Below are positions 33,316-42,880 of a DNA stretch of 64,000 bases, in pieces; the first letter of the stretch is position 1, and each line of letters begins with the position of its first letter. Source of the stretch: Chryseobacterium sp. T16E-39 (GTDB lineage Bacteria > Bacteroidota > Bacteroidia > Flavobacteriales > Weeksellaceae); assembly GCF_002216065.1 (NCBI RefSeq), contig NZ_CP022282.1:1860001-1924000 (forward strand). Reading direction: 5' to 3'. Made by a program: the position numbers and the translations under genes. The notes under the pieces were generated by a model, which was not told the DNA's origin, did no database searches, and worked only from the letters and a program-made list of their open reading frames with translations.

Positions 33316-34695
33316 ATGGAAAAGAAGAAAATTCTTATCATTACTTACTACTGGCCTCCTGCAGGAGGTCCCGGTGTCCAGAGGTGGCTGAAATTTGCAA
33401 AATATTTACCCGAATTCGGCTGGGAACCTATTATTTACACACCGGAAAATCCGAGTTATCCTTTATTGGACGAGAGTTTATTAAAAGATGTTCCAAGAGA
33501 TCTGAAGATCGTTAAAACAACTATTTGGGAACCTTATCAGCTCGCCGAAAAACTGAATAAAAGCAATAAAAAATTTAAGGCCGGACAATTTGATGTGGGT
33601 AAAAACCAAAGCTGGAAATCTAAACTTTCCATTTGGGTAAGAGGAAACTTCTTTATTCCTGATGCAAGAGTTTTTTGGGTAAAACCATCGGTGAAATTTA
33701 TAGAGCATTATTTAAAAGAAAATAAGATTGATACCGTGGTTACTTCAGGGCCGCCTCATTCTTTACATCTTATAGGTTTGCAACTTAAAAAGAAAATTCC
33801 AACATTAAAATGGATCGCCGACTTCCGAGATCCATGGACAGAAATTTCTTATTATAAACATTTAAAGCTCACCAAAAGATCTGATCAAAAACATCGGAAA
33901 TTAGAAAGTGATGTTTTTAAAAATGCAGATATTACTTTGGCAACCAGCTATACTGATGCTGAAAACTTCCGGAAAAACGGAGCCAATGCGGTCTGTATTA
34001 CGAATGGTTTTGATGAAAGTGATTCTACTGAAAAGGTAAAAAAGCAAAAAGGCGAAAAAGCTGGGTGGACGGATGGTGAATTTGTAAAATCGCAGAATCC
34101 TGAAACCGCGGACTCTCAAACTCTCAAATCTTCAAACCCTCAGACTCATTTCACTTTGAGTTATATTGGTGTATTAGAGCAGCTTCGGAACCCGGAGAAC
34201 TTATGGAAAGTGCTTGATCATCTTGTACAAACAAATTCTGATTTTGCACAGCATTTTTCACTGAAGTTTGCAGGCAGAGTAGATGATAAAATTCTGGAAG
34301 CTCTTAATGGTTCTAGTTTAAAAAACCATATTCTGGATCTGGGATATATTTCCCATGATAAAGCAATTGAGGAAATGCAAACTTCCGATATACTTCTGAT
34401 CACAAATTTTCCAAATGAATCTTCCAAAGGGATCATTCCGGGAAAAATTTTCGAATATTTAGCAACAGGAAAACAGATTATCTCATTTGGTCCGGACAAA
34501 GCCGATGTTTCTAAGATCTTAGAAGATACATATGCAGGAAAACACTTCAGTTATGAGGATTTTGATGCTGTCCAATCTTTTATAGTACAGAAATTTGAAC
34601 TCTGGAAAAAAGGAAATCTTCTTGAAAACACTCAAAATATTGAACAGTTCTCAAGAAGAAATCTTACTAAAAAATTATCTGAAATTTTAGGTTAA
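33316..34695 (+). CDS. GT4 glycosyltransferase with an unusual insertion
   Basis: A 459-residue GT-B glycosyltransferase (family 4-like). The N-terminal domain has YYWPPAGGPGVQRWLKFAKYLP and WIADFRDPWTE; the C-terminal domain has LSYIGVLEQLRNPENL, GIIPGKIFEYLATGKQIISFG for nucleotide-sugar binding. Between NGFDESDS (about residue 237) and FTLSYIGV (about 278) lies a 40-residue stretch rich in S, K, Q, N and T whose DNA consists partly of TCTCAAA words, similar to intergenic repeats elsewhere in the window. It is in frame and probably tolerated as a surface loop. The stop overlaps the convergent lipoprotein gene by four bases. Confidence 0.88.
   Translation: MEKKKILIITYYWPPAGGPGVQRWLKFAKYLPEFGWEPIIYTPENPSYPLLDESLLKDVPRDLKIVKTTIWEPYQLAEKLNKSNKKFKAGQFDVGKNQSWKSKLSIWVRGNFFIPDARVFWVKPSVKFIEHYLKENKIDTVVTSGPPHSLHLIGLQLKKKIPTLKWIADFRDPWTEISYYKHLKLTKRSDQKHRKLESDVFKNADITLATSYTDAENFRKNGANAVCITNGFDESDSTEKVKKQKGEKAGWTDGEFVKSQNPETADSQTLKSSNPQTHFTLSYIGVLEQLRNPENLWKVLDHLVQTNSDFAQHFSLKFAGRVDDKILEALNGSSLKNHILDLGYISHDKAIEEMQTSDILLITNFPNESSKGIIPGKIFEYLATGKQIISFGPDKADVSKILEDTYAGKHFSYEDFDAVQSFIVQKFELWKKGNLLENTQNIEQFSRRNLTKKLSEILG
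34095..34148 (+). repeat. TCTCAAA-type repeat inside the glycosyltransferase gene
   Basis: Successive words CTCTCAAA, CTCTCAAATC, TTCAAACC, CTCAGACTCA encode a low-complexity loop. It resembles the intergenic AT-rich repeats near 740, 1454 and 20446. Confidence 0.45.
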
Positions 34696-35336
34696 ATCGT
34701 CCATTGATCGTTAACAACAGCAATTAAATAATATTTTCCCTGAAATTCTTCATAGACAAAACGAAGGGTCTTCCAGTCCATTTCTCCATATTTCTCTGTG
34801 CCCTTGATATAATTTTCAGTGAAATCATGCTTTGGATAGATTTCTTCCAGATTATTCAATGAATTACCTCCGCCCTGAAATTTATTAAAAGAGTAGGAAG
34901 AAGTGGTATAGTCTTTGGAGAAAACCCATTTTCCCAGATAGTTTTTAATCGTTTCTTTATACAAATCTCCTGAGCCATCATGCGATCCCCAGGTAAACTG
35001 TGTTTGTGTTTGAACATATTTTTCAAAATCAGCCTTAGAAAAATGTTTATCCTCTTTGACATCAATAAAAGCATACATTGAAAAACGAATCCCTTTTTGA
35101 GGATGAATAAATTCAGAAAATTTTTGATAATCCTTATTTTTTAAGGCCTGTAGAATCTCATCATTGGTTCTTTTTATCACCTCTCCTTTCTCAGCCTCAC
35201 TGATCTTTGGAACAGCAGTAATACTGTCTCCTTTTACCTGAGCCGTTGAATCAACAGTATTGATGGATGGTTTTTCTGTATTCTTTTTACAGGCTACAAG
35301 GCTTATGATCAATAGTGGAATGAATAGTTTTTTCAT
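34692..35336 (-). CDS. lipoprotein of unknown function
   Basis: A 214-residue lipoprotein with signal LFIPLLIISLVAC (lipobox LVAC) followed by KKNTEKP. The mature part has an NTF2-like feel: NDEILQALKNKDYQKFSEFIHPQKGIRFSMY, then WGSHDGSGDLYKETI and a C-terminal beta region (LRFVYEEFQGKYYLIAVVNDQWTI). No firm family. It converges with the glycosyltransferase, overlapping it by four bases. Confidence 0.7.
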   Translation of the reverse strand: MKKLFIPLLIISLVACKKNTEKPSINTVDSTAQVKGDSITAVPKISEAEKGEVIKRTNDEILQALKNKDYQKFSEFIHPQKGIRFSMYAFIDVKEDKHFSKADFEKYVQTQTQFTWGSHDGSGDLYKETIKNYLGKWVFSKDYTTSSYSFNKFQGGGNSLNNLEEIYPKHDFTENYIKGTEKYGEMDWKTLRFVYEEFQGKYYLIAVVNDQWTI

Positions 35337-35390
35337 CTTTTTTTAATGTTAATTAAAGAAAATCACCAAAACTAATGCCAGAAAAATAAG

Positions 35391-35398
35391 TAAATTTG
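35391..35398 (+). promoter_or_regulatory. promoter box of ypdA
   Basis: TAAATTTG ends four bases before ATG 35403, the same spacing as at mutS2; predicts a leaderless transcript. Confidence 0.5.
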
Positions 35399-35402
35399 TT
35401 AT

Positions 35403-36374
35403 ATGGAAGTTTTAGATATCCTTATTATCGGAGGTGGCCCTATTGGTTTGAACTGTGCCCTGGAAGCACAAAAAAATAATCTCTCTTATTTAATTGTTGA
35501 AAAAGGAACAATCGTCAACTCACTGTATAATTATCCTTTATACATGCGTTTTTTCTCTACACCCGAAAAACTGGAAATTGCAGAAATCCCCTTTATATCA
35601 ACGGCCCCTAAACCCGGCAGGCAAGAAGCTTTAGAATATTATCAGGGAATTACAAGACAAAAGAACCTCAACATCCATCTTTATGAAACGGTTATCAAGG
35701 TCTCTAAAACCGATGGAATATTTGAAATTGAATCCTCTAAATCCAAATACTATTCAAAGAATGTGATCATTTCCACAGGCTTTTATGACATCCCTAATCT
35801 GATGAATATTCCGGGAGAAGATCTAGAGAAAGTCAAGCATTACTATTCCGAACCCTATCCTTATGCCCAACAGAAAATTGTTGTGGTGGGCTCAAGTAAT
35901 TCGGCAGTAGATGCAGCCCTGGAAACCTATAGAAAAGGAGCTGAAGTCACCATGATCATCCGTCATTCCGAAATATCGAAAAGTGTAAAATATTGGGTAA
36001 AGCCTGATATTGAAAACAGGATTGCAGAAGGGAGTATTACTGCCCACTTTCAGTCTGAGCTGATCGAAATTAAAGAGCACAGTGTTGTATTCAGGGATCA
36101 AAATGGCCTGATTAATGAAATTAAAAATGATTTCGTCCTTGCTATGACCGGCTATCTTCCAAATTTCAATTTTCTGAAGAGTTCCGGAATTGAGTTGCAG
36201 GGTGATTGTCTTAATCCGGTGTACCATCCCGAAACTATGGAAACCAACATCCAGAATCTTTATCTGGCGGGAGTGGTTTGCGGCGGAAAGGATACCCATT
36301 TGTGGTTTATCGAAAATTCCAGAATCCATGCGGACATGATTATCAAGAATATTGTTAAAATGAAATCGTTTTAA
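35403..36374 (+). CDS. ypdA: YpdA-type bacillithiol disulfide reductase
   Basis: A 323-residue flavoprotein of the YpdA family, which uses NADPH to reduce oxidised bacillithiol. The FAD motif is IIGGGPIGLNCALEA at about residues 7-21; the NADPH motif VVGSSNSAVDAALETYRKGAE is near 160 (read in part); LYNYPLYMRFFSTPEKLEI is family-specific. There is no CxxC redox pair, as is usual for YpdA. It implies bacillithiol as the low-molecular-weight thiol. Monocistronic. Confidence 0.88.
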   Translation: MEVLDILIIGGGPIGLNCALEAQKNNLSYLIVEKGTIVNSLYNYPLYMRFFSTPEKLEIAEIPFISTAPKPGRQEALEYYQGITRQKNLNIHLYETVIKVSKTDGIFEIESSKSKYYSKNVIISTGFYDIPNLMNIPGEDLEKVKHYYSEPYPYAQQKIVVVGSSNSAVDAALETYRKGAEVTMIIRHSEISKSVKYWVKPDIENRIAEGSITAHFQSELIEIKEHSVVFRDQNGLINEIKNDFVLAMTGYLPNFNFLKSSGIELQGDCLNPVYHPETMETNIQNLYLAGVVCGGKDTHLWFIENSRIHADMIIKNIVKMKSF

Positions 36375-36497
36375 TTAAATGCTAAGGCGAAACGACTTCA
36401 TTTTTAAATGTTTAAATTCCTGCAGAATGACAATAGTATTATAAATCATTTCAATACAGATTAGTAGAAAGTATTGGGGCTGAGTAGATTAAAAAGA

Positions 36498-38528
36498 TTA
36501 AAAGTCAGCTTTTACCCCAAAAATAAAATTTCTTTTTGCTGCAGGATTATAAAAACGGTTTCCAAAAGCATTGGTATCAAATCCTAAGACATAGTCTGTA
36601 TTATAAAGATTCTGAATCTGAAGATAGAGATTCAGCTTTGTTTTTTCAAACTGAACGGGCAATCTCAATTGAATATTCCCAACAATATTCGATTCTGACC
36701 ACACTGAATTAGCATCATTTAAGGGAATTTTTGAAGTATAAAAATGAGAATAATCGATGCCTAATTTATTCAAAATAACAAAATTAAATAAGCTGTTTAT
36801 TGTCGTTGCCGGAACACCAGTTAAATCATTTCCTGAAAAATTTTTATCTCCCTGCGCATAATCTCCAAATTTAAACTTGTAAAAGCTGCCTGAGAATCTG
36901 AATTTAAACTGATTAAACACATTATTATCAGTATTAAAGCTTTTTGATTCCACCAATACTTCAACTCCTTTTTGAATCACATTTCCCTGGTTGACAAAAA
37001 AATCCTGTCCTTTTTCATTTTGTCGCCTTACAATGGCATCTTTCATTCTAAAATCAAAATAACTTCCCTCTACAAACAAAATATTACCCAACTGCTTACG
37101 GATCCCAATTTCTTTATTCCATCCGTATTCCGGAACTAAGTTTAGATTAAATTCCTGACTGGAAGAACGGATCTCTTCATTTGTCGGAGCGGAATTACCC
37201 TTTCCGATTTTAGTTCTTATGGAAAATCCCTTTTCTAAAAGGTATGTGACCCCAAAATTGGGAAGCCATTGTTTTTTGAAATTCACTTTTCCTTTACTGG
37301 TTCCAGGATAAAGCCGTTCCCATTCATAAGAATTGGAATTTAAGCTTAGTGAAATATCCGTAAAAAGTTTTTCATTAAAATTTAATTTTTGTGATAAAAA
37401 ATAAAACCCTGAGGTATTCTTAAGATTGTCAAAATTTTGTGGGTTTCCTTTTACCCCTTGGTTATTATCATAATTTCTAACTACGATAGAATTAATTCCC
37501 CCTTCAAATCCGAATCGCCACGCTGACTTAATCCTACCCCAATCCTTCTCATAATTGATGTGAGTCCGTAAAGCAAAGTTCCTTTCGAACCTATTTTCAT
37601 AATTTGTGATAAAAGGATTTTTAAAGTCAACATAAGAGCCCTGTATCATAACAAAATGAGAAAATTCCGGACTCAAATCAATCTCATTGGAAATACCGGC
37701 TAATATCATTTTATTCCGAATTCCTGCATCCTGCTCACCCGCACCTGGAAGCATTGATGTTGCGGGTCTTGCCTGCTTTCTATCCTTCTCCATTTGTTCC
37801 ATCGTCAAACCTCCCGGGGTTTGATAATCAAGATCAGAGAATAAAACCATCGCTTTAAGAGAGGCTTTTTCAGCATATTGAAAATGGTCTTTTAAAAATA
37901 TCTGCTTTCTTTTGACTGCGGACTGCTTGCGATAGGAATCGCTTTGGTAATAATTTTGGAACACCTCAAAAAAATGCTTTCCTGTTTGTTTTGAAAGATC
38001 AAAGCTCTGGTTAAAAGTTCCATAACTTCCTACAGACAGGTTAGCAGATGTATTTTCTGAAGATCTTGTTTTAAGAAGAATAGTACCGCCTGTAATAGCA
38101 CCATAATCACCACTTTCAGGACCTTTATACAATTCTATCTTATCGATCAGTTCCGGAGAAATAAGATTAAAATAGGTGTTTCCTGAGGCATCCGAAAGAA
38201 TGAAATCATCCATATACACCTTGACATTACGTACCCCAAAAGGAGACCGTAAGGTACTTCCTCGGAAAGAGATCCTGTAACTTCCGGGAGACCGTTCCTC
38301 CATTCGTGCACCAGGAATCTGATTGATGGATTCAAGCATCCGTTCAGGAGTATTCTGATTCAAAAGACCTCTGGAAACTACGGAAACAGACTTGGTAGAA
38401 TTGATATAGGAAGTTGGCTTTTTATAAGCATCTATTTTTACTTCGGAAATCAATTCGACAGAATCTCTTCTTTGAGAAGAGAAAAATGAACAGACAGTGA
38501 TAAAGAGTAAAAAACAGATTCTCACCAT
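36498..38528 (-). CDS. TonB-dependent outer membrane receptor
   Basis: A 676-residue TonB-dependent receptor. After a signal peptide (ICFLLFITVCSFFSSQ), the plug domain spans about 40-160 (VSVVSRGLLNQNTPERMLESI, IPGARMEERSPGSYRISFRG, LYKGPESGDYGAITGG) and a 22-strand barrel follows, ending with aromatic ADF. Substrate is probably a siderophore or other chelate. It lies 24 bases after an MFS transporter gene in the same orientation; the pair may form an uptake-export unit for one compound. Confidence 0.92.
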   Translation of the reverse strand: MVRICFLLFITVCSFFSSQRRDSVELISEVKIDAYKKPTSYINSTKSVSVVSRGLLNQNTPERMLESINQIPGARMEERSPGSYRISFRGSTLRSPFGVRNVKVYMDDFILSDASGNTYFNLISPELIDKIELYKGPESGDYGAITGGTILLKTRSSENTSANLSVGSYGTFNQSFDLSKQTGKHFFEVFQNYYQSDSYRKQSAVKRKQIFLKDHFQYAEKASLKAMVLFSDLDYQTPGGLTMEQMEKDRKQARPATSMLPGAGEQDAGIRNKMILAGISNEIDLSPEFSHFVMIQGSYVDFKNPFITNYENRFERNFALRTHINYEKDWGRIKSAWRFGFEGGINSIVVRNYDNNQGVKGNPQNFDNLKNTSGFYFLSQKLNFNEKLFTDISLSLNSNSYEWERLYPGTSKGKVNFKKQWLPNFGVTYLLEKGFSIRTKIGKGNSAPTNEEIRSSSQEFNLNLVPEYGWNKEIGIRKQLGNILFVEGSYFDFRMKDAIVRRQNEKGQDFFVNQGNVIQKGVEVLVESKSFNTDNNVFNQFKFRFSGSFYKFKFGDYAQGDKNFSGNDLTGVPATTINSLFNFVILNKLGIDYSHFYTSKIPLNDANSVWSESNIVGNIQLRLPVQFEKTKLNLYLQIQNLYNTDYVLGFDTNAFGNRFYNPAAKRNFIFGVKADF

Positions 38529-38552
38529 AATACAAAACTAACAAATGATTCT

Positions 38553-39788
38553 TTAAATCATGTCCTCTTCTGAAACTTTCCTGTCCAGCATCCACGGAAC
38601 AATAAAATAAAAAGCAATCGCAATAAGAACCGCAAAAATTCCTGTCCCCAGCCATAAAGCTGTAAATCCGAATTTCTCAGCAATTAAAGTTCCTACATAA
38701 GGTGTAACAATAAAAGCAATGGAAAAAGAGATTCCGTTGAGTCCCATGTAAGCCCCTTTATTGTGAGCTCCCGACCTTAAAGCAGTAATCGTTGACATAA
38801 AAGGTAATGTCCATATCTCACCTACACAAAGGATCGTCATCGAAATAACCAATGCTACGATACTATAGTCAAATGCCATCATTGCATAAGCGAAACCACA
38901 AAGAAAGGTTCCTAAAAGCATCGTAACTCCTAATTTAAAATATTTCTCAGCAATCTGAACCAATGACATTTCTAACAGTACAATTAAAAAACCACTGTAC
39001 CCTAATAAATAACCGATATTTTGCTGACTGAGATGCGCTGTATCTTTATAGAAAATCGTCAGGGTACTGAAAAGCTGAAAAAAACATATGGCGAAAAGCA
39101 TACAAAAAAAGCAATACAACAAAAACTTTCCATCCCGATAAGGAGATCCTTCAGTAATTGTATTATTAACTTCTTTAACTTTCTTAGCTTTTCTTGTAAC
39201 TAGCTGATCTCTCTTTCTAAAGAATACAATATAGGTAATGCCTGCCATTAAAGCACCCAAAGCATTACTGTAAAAAAGAAACTCATAGGATATAGCGGAT
39301 AAAATACCTCCCAATGCAGGCCCTATCGAAAACCCCAAATTTACTGCCATTCTGTTCAATGAAAAAGCCCGGGTAAGGTTTTCAGGTTTTGCATATTTTG
39401 TAATAGCAACCGAATTGGCAGGACGGAAGGTCTCGCTTACAATACTCTGTGCTAAGATAATTCCGGCTAAACCAACCTCTGTTGTAAAAAGTGGGATCAT
39501 ACAAAATAACGGAACACTTAAGAGCAGACTTAAACTTTGTACTTTATATTCACCTATCTTATCCGTAATCATCCCTCCCAACCAAGAGCCCAATACCGAA
39601 CCAATTCCGAAAAAACTTAAGACCACTCCTGAATTTTCAATACTGAAATGTAAATGCGCAGTCATATAAACCCCCAAAAACGGGAGTACCATCGATCCGG
39701 CTCTATTGATTAGCATTACCAACGCCAGCATCCAACTTTCCTGGGAAAGTCCTTTGAAAGAACTTGTGTAGATCTTAATTAATTTCAC
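38553..39788 (-). CDS. MFS transporter
   Basis: A 411-residue major facilitator with 12 predicted helices and the loop motif GGMITDKIGEYKV between helices 2 and 3. The helical pattern and LNRMAVNLGFSIGPALGG resemble drug/siderophore exporters of the MdtH/YceL type. It has its own promoter box on the minus strand (39831-39824) and precedes the TonB receptor gene, suggesting export or recycling of the compound that receptor takes up; that is inference. Confidence 0.88.
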   Translation of the reverse strand: MKLIKIYTSSFKGLSQESWMLALVMLINRAGSMVLPFLGVYMTAHLHFSIENSGVVLSFFGIGSVLGSWLGGMITDKIGEYKVQSLSLLLSVPLFCMIPLFTTEVGLAGIILAQSIVSETFRPANSVAITKYAKPENLTRAFSLNRMAVNLGFSIGPALGGILSAISYEFLFYSNALGALMAGITYIVFFRKRDQLVTRKAKKVKEVNNTITEGSPYRDGKFLLYCFFCMLFAICFFQLFSTLTIFYKDTAHLSQQNIGYLLGYSGFLIVLLEMSLVQIAEKYFKLGVTMLLGTFLCGFAYAMMAFDYSIVALVISMTILCVGEIWTLPFMSTITALRSGAHNKGAYMGLNGISFSIAFIVTPYVGTLIAEKFGFTALWLGTGIFAVLIAIAFYFIVPWMLDRKVSEEDMI

Positions 39789-39823
39789 GGGAATATATTC
39801 TTTGGGGAATCTTTTCGGAGAGA

Positions 39824-39831
39824 CAAAATTA
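39824..39831 (-). promoter_or_regulatory. promoter box of the MFS-TonB operon
   Basis: TAATTTTG on the minus strand, about 36 bases before the MFS start. Confidence 0.45.
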
Positions 39832-40061
39832 GGGAAATTAAGTCAGAGCATCGCTCTTAAATCTCTTTTCATTGAAAAATAAATTGAAACAGATACAATA
39901 TGAATCAATAAATTCAGGAATATTTCAATTTATGATCGATCGGGTCCTTTATAAAATTTGTAAATTGCAACTACACCTTTTTAAATATTGCTCTATGTAA
40001 ATTTTCGACAATTTCCACATCAAATTAACTCTATACTATATGATCACCAAAACAAAATTGT

Positions 40062-40958
40062 ATGAATTTTAAAAATATAACCGTTGCAGGCAGCGGTGTG
40101 TTGGGATATCAAATTGCCTTTCAAACAGCTTTTCATGGTTTTAACGTAACCGTTTATGACATCAGCGACGAAATTTTAGAACAGGCAAAAGGAAAATTTA
40201 ATGTACTTGGTGAAGCTTTTAAAAAGGATTTAAATGCGACTCAGAAGCAACTAAATGCAACCTTGAAAAACCTCAATTATACTTCAGATCTGACAACAGC
40301 CGTAAAGAATGCTGATCTGATCATAGAAGCTGTTCCGGAGAATCTTAAAATCAAACTTGGCTTTTATCAGAAACTATCAAAAGCAGCGCCGGAAAAAACC
40401 ATTTTCGCCACGAACTCATCATCATTGCTTCCCAGTACGCTTGCAAAAAAAACGGGAAGACCCGAAAAATTTATTGCGTTACACTTTGCTAATGAAATAT
40501 GGAAGCACAATATTGCAGAGGTGATGAAACATGCAGGAACCTCACCACAAGTTTTTGATGATGTTATTGATTTTGCCAAAGCTATAGGAATGGTTGCTCT
40601 TCCTATTCATAAAGAACAGCCAGGCTATATTGTCAATTCATTGCTGATGCCTTTATTAAGCTCCGCACTTGAATTGTGGGCCAATAAGATATCCGACATT
40701 AAAACTATTGATAAAACCTGGATGGTGGCAACAGGTGCACCAATGGGACCATTTGGAATCCTGGATGTAGTAGGCATTACCACCGTTTATAATATTAATA
40801 AAATCGCAGCAGATTCTTCCAAATCTCCAATAAAGATTAAGGTTTCAAAAAAATTAAAAAAGGAATATATTGACAAGGGCAAATTAGGGACTACAACGGG
40901 CAAAGGCTTTTACACATATCCTGATCCAGCCTTTGAGAAAAAGAATTTTTTAAAATAA
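40062..40958 (+). CDS. 3-hydroxyacyl-CoA dehydrogenase
   Basis: A 298-residue NAD-dependent 3-hydroxyacyl-CoA (3-hydroxybutyryl-CoA type) dehydrogenase. The Rossmann motif is AGSGVLGYQIAFQTAFHGF; the catalytic region is FATNSSSLLPS and LHFANEIWKHNIAEVM (H and E of the dyad), and the C-terminal domain has GAPMGPFGILDVVGI. It oxidises 3-hydroxyacyl-CoA in fatty acid degradation. Single gene, ended by a strong terminator shared with glnS. Confidence 0.9.
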   Translation: MNFKNITVAGSGVLGYQIAFQTAFHGFNVTVYDISDEILEQAKGKFNVLGEAFKKDLNATQKQLNATLKNLNYTSDLTTAVKNADLIIEAVPENLKIKLGFYQKLSKAAPEKTIFATNSSSLLPSTLAKKTGRPEKFIALHFANEIWKHNIAEVMKHAGTSPQVFDDVIDFAKAIGMVALPIHKEQPGYIVNSLLMPLLSSALELWANKISDIKTIDKTWMVATGAPMGPFGILDVVGITTVYNINKIAADSSKSPIKIKVSKKLKKEYIDKGKLGTTTGKGFYTYPDPAFEKKNFLK

Positions 40959-40998
40959 TCTTTCTTCATTTTCATTCTGAAAGATTGAAGAAAAAAAA

Positions 40999-41030
40999 CA
41001 GGATCTACAAAAAGTAGATCCTGCTTTTTT
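40999..41030. terminator. bidirectional terminator
   Basis: Stem CAGGATCTAC / GTAGATCCTG, loop AAAAA, T run after and A run before; between convergent genes. Confidence 0.9.
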
Positions 41031-41046
41031 TATAGGATAAAGAGTC

Positions 41047-42719
41047 TTATTCTGGTTTGTAAGAATCTTTTAATGTTACTGTACGGTTAAACACCAAATG
41101 GTCTCCATTAGAATCCTGATCTTTCGTAAAATATCCGATTCTTTGGAATTGAAGAGGCTCTCCTACCGCCACATCTTTCAAACTTGGTTCAGCAAAACCT
41201 TGAATGGTAGATACAGAATCCGGATTGACAAAATTTAAGAAATCTACGTCTTTCTCTGCATCAGGCTGTTCTACCGTAAATAATTGATCGTAAATTCTTA
41301 TTTCAACAGGAATAGCATGATTAGCGGAAACCCAATGTAAAGTACCTTTTACTTTTCTTAAGCTTTCCTCTGTTCCACTTCCTGACTTACTCTTTTCATC
41401 GTAAGTAGCGTAGATGGTTGTGATCTCTCCATTTTCATCTTTCTCTACTCTTTCAGCTTTGATGATGTAAGCAGATTTCAAACGAACTTCGCCTCCTAAT
41501 TTTAATCTGAAGAATTTATTATTGGCTTCTTCTTTGAAATCCTCACGTTCGATATACAGTTCTCTCGAAAAAGGAACTTCTCTTGTTCCTGCATTTTCCT
41601 GCTCCGGATTATTTTCAGTTTCCAGCCATTCTTCCTGACCTTCAGGATAGTTTTCGATCACTAATTTTACAGGATCTACAACTGCCATCACACGTTTAGC
41701 CACTTTATTCAGATCTTCACGAACACAAAAATCCAATAACTGAATTTCAATAAGATTCTCTCTCTTGGCTACACCTACTTTATCAATAAAGTTTCTTATA
41801 GAAGTTGGAGTATATCCTTTTCTACGCATCCCTGAAATTGTAGGCATTCTTGGGTCATCCCATCCTGTCACTACTTTTTCAGCAACTAATCTCTGTAATT
41901 TTCTTTTAGAAGTGATCATATAGGTCACATTCATCCTTGCAAATTCTCTTTGCTTCGGAGCTACTTGAGGTTCTTCGTATACCTGATCCAGATACCAGTT
42001 ATATAATGGTCTGTGGTTTTCAAATTCTAAAGAACACAATGAATGCGATACTTGTTCCAAATAATCCGATTCACCATGAGCCCAGTCATACATTGGATAG
42101 ATTTTCCAATCAGTTCCTGTTCTGTGGTGCGGTCTTTTTAGAATTCTGTACATTACAGGATCACGCATATTCATATTCGGAGAAATCATATCGATCTTCG
42201 CACGAAGAGACATCGTCCCTTCTTCAAATTCTCCGTTTTTCATTCTCTCAAACAAATCCAAAGATTCTTCAACAAGTCGGTTTCTGAATGGACTTTCCAC
42301 TCCCGGCTCAGCTGGGTTCTTTCTTTGTTCTGTAATGATCTCAGACGGTTGTTCGTCTACATATGCTTTTCCTTCTTTGATTAATCTCACGGCCCAATCA
42401 TAGAGCTGCTGGAAGTAGTCGGATGCATACAATTCTTTATCCCATTTAAAACCTAACCATTCAACATCTTGTTTAATAGAATCTACAAATTCCTGTTCTT
42501 CTTTTTCAGGATTTGTATCGTCGAAACGAAGGTTTACAGGAGCATTGTATTTTTCTCCCAACCCAAAGTTAATGCAGATTGCTTTTGTGTGCCCTACATG
42601 CAGATAACCATTTGGTTCAGGAGGAAAACGGAAACGGATTTGATCTCTGTTCAAACCATTTGCCAAATCATCTTCTATAATTTGTTCAATAAAATTGAGC
42701 GATTTTTTTCTTCTTCCAT
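41047..42719 (-). CDS. glnS: glutaminyl-tRNA synthetase with apparent 5' frameshift
   Basis: Class I glutamine-tRNA ligase. The catalytic domain has RFRFPPEPNGYLHVGHTKAI (HIGH motif HVGH), VTYMITSKRKL (KMSKS equivalent) and the anticodon-binding beta barrels after residue 300. In frame the gene can be read only from a TTG at 42666, but the codons just upstream read NFIEQIIEDDL, matching E. coli GlnRS (NFIRQIIDEDL). The natural ATG is at 42719 and reads MEEEK; the two parts are joined by an A7 run (plus-strand T7 at 42703-42709) that needs one more base. So the gene has lost one base in a homopolymer, or the sequence has an error, or slippage corrects it. No YqeY fusion. Confidence 0.93.
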
Positions 42720-42764
42720 TATTTATTAAAAGTTACAAAAGTTATAATTTATATAACTGATTCG

Positions 42765-42772
42765 CAAATTTA
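42765..42772 (-). promoter_or_regulatory. promoter box of glnS
   Basis: TAAATTTG on the minus strand, about 45 bases before ATG 42719, which supports that ATG over the internal TTG. Confidence 0.5.
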
Positions 42773-42880
42773 GCGAAAATTTAGGGTTTATGAAAGGCCT
42801 GATTTAAAAGCATATTAACTTATAATCCAATATTTTTTCCGAAATTTATAAAACCGAAACCAATCACAAAAAAATTCATT

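Noticed and set aside
40040..40072. 10-codon frame overlapping the 3-hydroxyacyl-CoA dehydrogenase start
   Set aside because: Could be read as a leader peptide, but there is no attenuator structure and no conservation evidence.
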